Below, piece by piece: positions 63,019 through 64,000 of a stretch of DNA of 64,000 nt. Each line of letters opens with the position of its first letter. The first letter of the stretch is position 1. The notes beneath the pieces were generated by a model that saw only the letters and a list, made by a program, of their open reading frames with translations, was not told the origin of the DNA and ran no database searches. The DNA is from SMXL01 sp036985715 (lineage in GTDB: Bacteria > Bacteroidota > Rhodothermia > Rhodothermales > UBA10348). Position numbers and translations under genes: made by a program. Location of the stretch: positions 1-64,000 of the forward strand of contig BTQE01000001.1 of NCBI GenBank assembly GCA_036985715.1, read 5' to 3'.

Positions 63019-63704
63019 GGCTCCCAGATGAGTAGATTCCTGAAAAATGCCATCGGGATCACCCGCCATTCAGGCGGGATCAATTGCCGAAGCTCAGAGG
63101 GGAGGTACGATCTTCGAATCGAGGTCAATCCGTCTTCGGTGATAAACGATTTCCTGAATACGAGTCTTGTCGTAGCGAACCCGGCATACGCAAGGTCGTC
63201 TCGGCGGATATCGTTATGAATCGAAAGTTTCGATGCGAGTATCGTAGAATCTTCGAGCAACCCTCTAAGCTCCTCTTCAGACAAGTGGTGAATGAGATGA
63301 TTCGAAATGACCACGTCGAAGTTGCGTCCTTCCGCAACGAGATCACTTGATGTTGCTCGTCGATACGAGATGTTTTCGGGAAGCTCTTGAGTTCGCAAAT
63401 ACCTGATTGCTCGCTCGTTGGGCTCAATAGCCGTGATATCCAGTTGCAATCCATCGGCTCGCGCCCATTTAGCGATCATCGAAACAAGGTCGCCGCCGCC
63501 GCAGCCAATGTCCAGAAGGGTTGAAGGGCCGCCAAGCAGCCTGGGACGCAACCACTTCTTATAGACCCGGCGCCAACCAGCAATAACTCGATTCACGTAC
63601 GCGAACTGCTTGTACGTGCGAAAGAGCTTCTCTTCGTCACAATCTGGATCCTCCATCATTTCCAGGAGGAATGGGTCACGGTGTCGGAGAAAGAGCGTAC
63701 CCAT
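63015..63704 (-). CDS. Class I SAM-dependent methyltransferase
   Basis: A 229-residue methyltransferase with the SAM motif LLDIGCGGGDLVSMIA and downstream NHLIHHLSEEEL. It lies directly between the PKS and the monooxygenase, with zero spacing to the PKS stop and a four-base overlap with the monooxygenase. It probably methylates the PKS-derived phenol or pyrone. Confidence 0.85.
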   Translation of the reverse strand: MGTLFLRHRDPFLLEMMEDPDCDEEKLFRTYKQFAYVNRVIAGWRRVYKKWLRPRLLGGPSTLLDIGCGGGDLVSMIAKWARADGLQLDITAIEPNERAIRYLRTQELPENISYRRATSSDLVAEGRNFDVVISNHLIHHLSEEELRGLLEDSTILASKLSIHNDIRRDDLAYAGFATTRLVFRKSFITEDGLTSIRRSYLPSELRQLIPPEWRVIPMAFFRNLLIWEP

Positions 63705-64000
63705 TTACACTCGTGTAAAAAGAGCGCTCTCTACTGTGAGACCAGGCCCGAATGCCATGGCGAAAATCTTCTCGTCGGGTCGGGCGGCCTTTAAAGTCAG
63801 GATTTCTTTCAGGACAAAGAGAATCGTCGCACTGCTCATGTTTCCATAGTCTCGAAGCACGAAACGGGACGCGGACAAAGAATCTCCATTGAGACCGAGG
63901 GCCTGCTCCGTTTTGTCAAGAATGGCCCTCCCTCCAGGGTGAATGGCCCAGTGGTCGATATCCTTTCGTTTCAAACCAACTTCTTTCAGAAGTGTGGTCA
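63705..64000 (-). CDS. Type III polyketide synthase, C-terminal part, cut by window edge
   Basis: The last 97 residues of a chalcone-synthase-like type III PKS; the frame stays open to the right edge. The catalytic His is in HWAIHPGG, the catalytic Asn in DYGNMSSATILFVL, and AFGPGLTVE closes the fold. The catalytic Cys lies outside the window. With the following methyltransferase and monooxygenase it forms a phenolic-lipid or alkylpyrone type operon, like srsABC of Streptomyces. Confidence 0.9.
   Translation of the reverse strand, partial: TTLLKEVGLKRKDIDHWAIHPGGRAILDKTEQALGLNGDSLSASRFVLRDYGNMSSATILFVLKEILTLKAARPDEKIFAMAFGPGLTVESALFTRV

Noticed and set aside
1..64000. CRISPR arrays, tRNA, rRNA, tmRNA
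   Set aside because: No repeated spacer array and no tRNA-like or rRNA-like stretch was found by eye; a covariance-model scan would be needed to be certain.

Overview
The window reads as a chromosome segment of a Bacteroidota-group bacterium, most likely of the Rhodothermia/Balneolia side. Two secreted proteins (7844-13546 and 24607-25590, both minus) end in a type IX secretion sorting domain with an NYPNPF motif. There are also many lipoproteins and Tat-exported proteins, and an AGGAGG-like ribosome site precedes only some genes. Base composition is intermediate, and the one insertion sequence looks more GC-rich than its surroundings. The placement is inference; no rRNA or tRNA gene was seen in the window.

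Region by region. (1) 1-6537 is a mercury/heavy-metal resistance island: the end of an HMA protein, an outer-membrane protein, a MerR-family sensor, a divergent secreted protein, an ArsR-family sensor with two tandem operator-like repeats at its start, a MerT-MerP fusion, MerA, then a DUF302 protein, a membrane protein and a CusF-like lipoprotein. (2) 6767-25590 holds envelope and transport functions: a PrsW-like protease, a ~1900-residue type IX-secreted protein with a CLCA-like zinc-protease motif, a lipoprotein, an RND/MMPL exporter, an APC transporter fused to PTS-EIIA and TrkA-C domains, a CPA1 antiporter, a Ser/Thr kinase with a beta-propeller, an alpha/beta hydrolase and a DNRLRE-type type IX protein. 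(3) 25848-39726 is a mosaic of single genes: beta-propeller, glyoxalase-fold protein, amidohydrolase, PhoX-like protein, sarcosine-oxidase-like flavoenzyme, beta-lactamase-fold hydrolase, HxH-rich protein, STAS protein, malic enzyme, MaoC hydratase, ArsM-like methyltransferase, CAP lipoprotein, and two related Cys-motif proteins of no family I recognise.

(4) 40038-51011 is an ~11 kb, mostly overlapping nine-gene operon and the most interesting part. It encodes an exported and a cytosolic P1-type (beta-aminopeptidase family) peptidase, a sodium:solute symporter, two class III aminotransferases, a P5C-dehydrogenase-type aldehyde dehydrogenase, a CatI/CatJ-like CoA-transferase and a PcaF-like thiolase. 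Together these are exactly the steps needed to take a terminally aminated beta-amino acid such as beta-lysine through 3-aminoadipate and 3-oxoadipate to succinyl-CoA and acetyl-CoA. That pathway is my inference. (5) 51336-58313 has peptide-salvage enzymes (GGCT-like cyclotransferase, M19 dipeptidase, S9 oligopeptidase), a DUF819 membrane protein, a universal stress protein and the stump of an ABC permease. (6) 58392-60607 is a three-gene pilin-like operon, followed by a complete IS630-type element (60732-61876). (7) 61891-64000 is a type III polyketide synthase, methyltransferase and flavin monooxygenase cassette running off the right edge.
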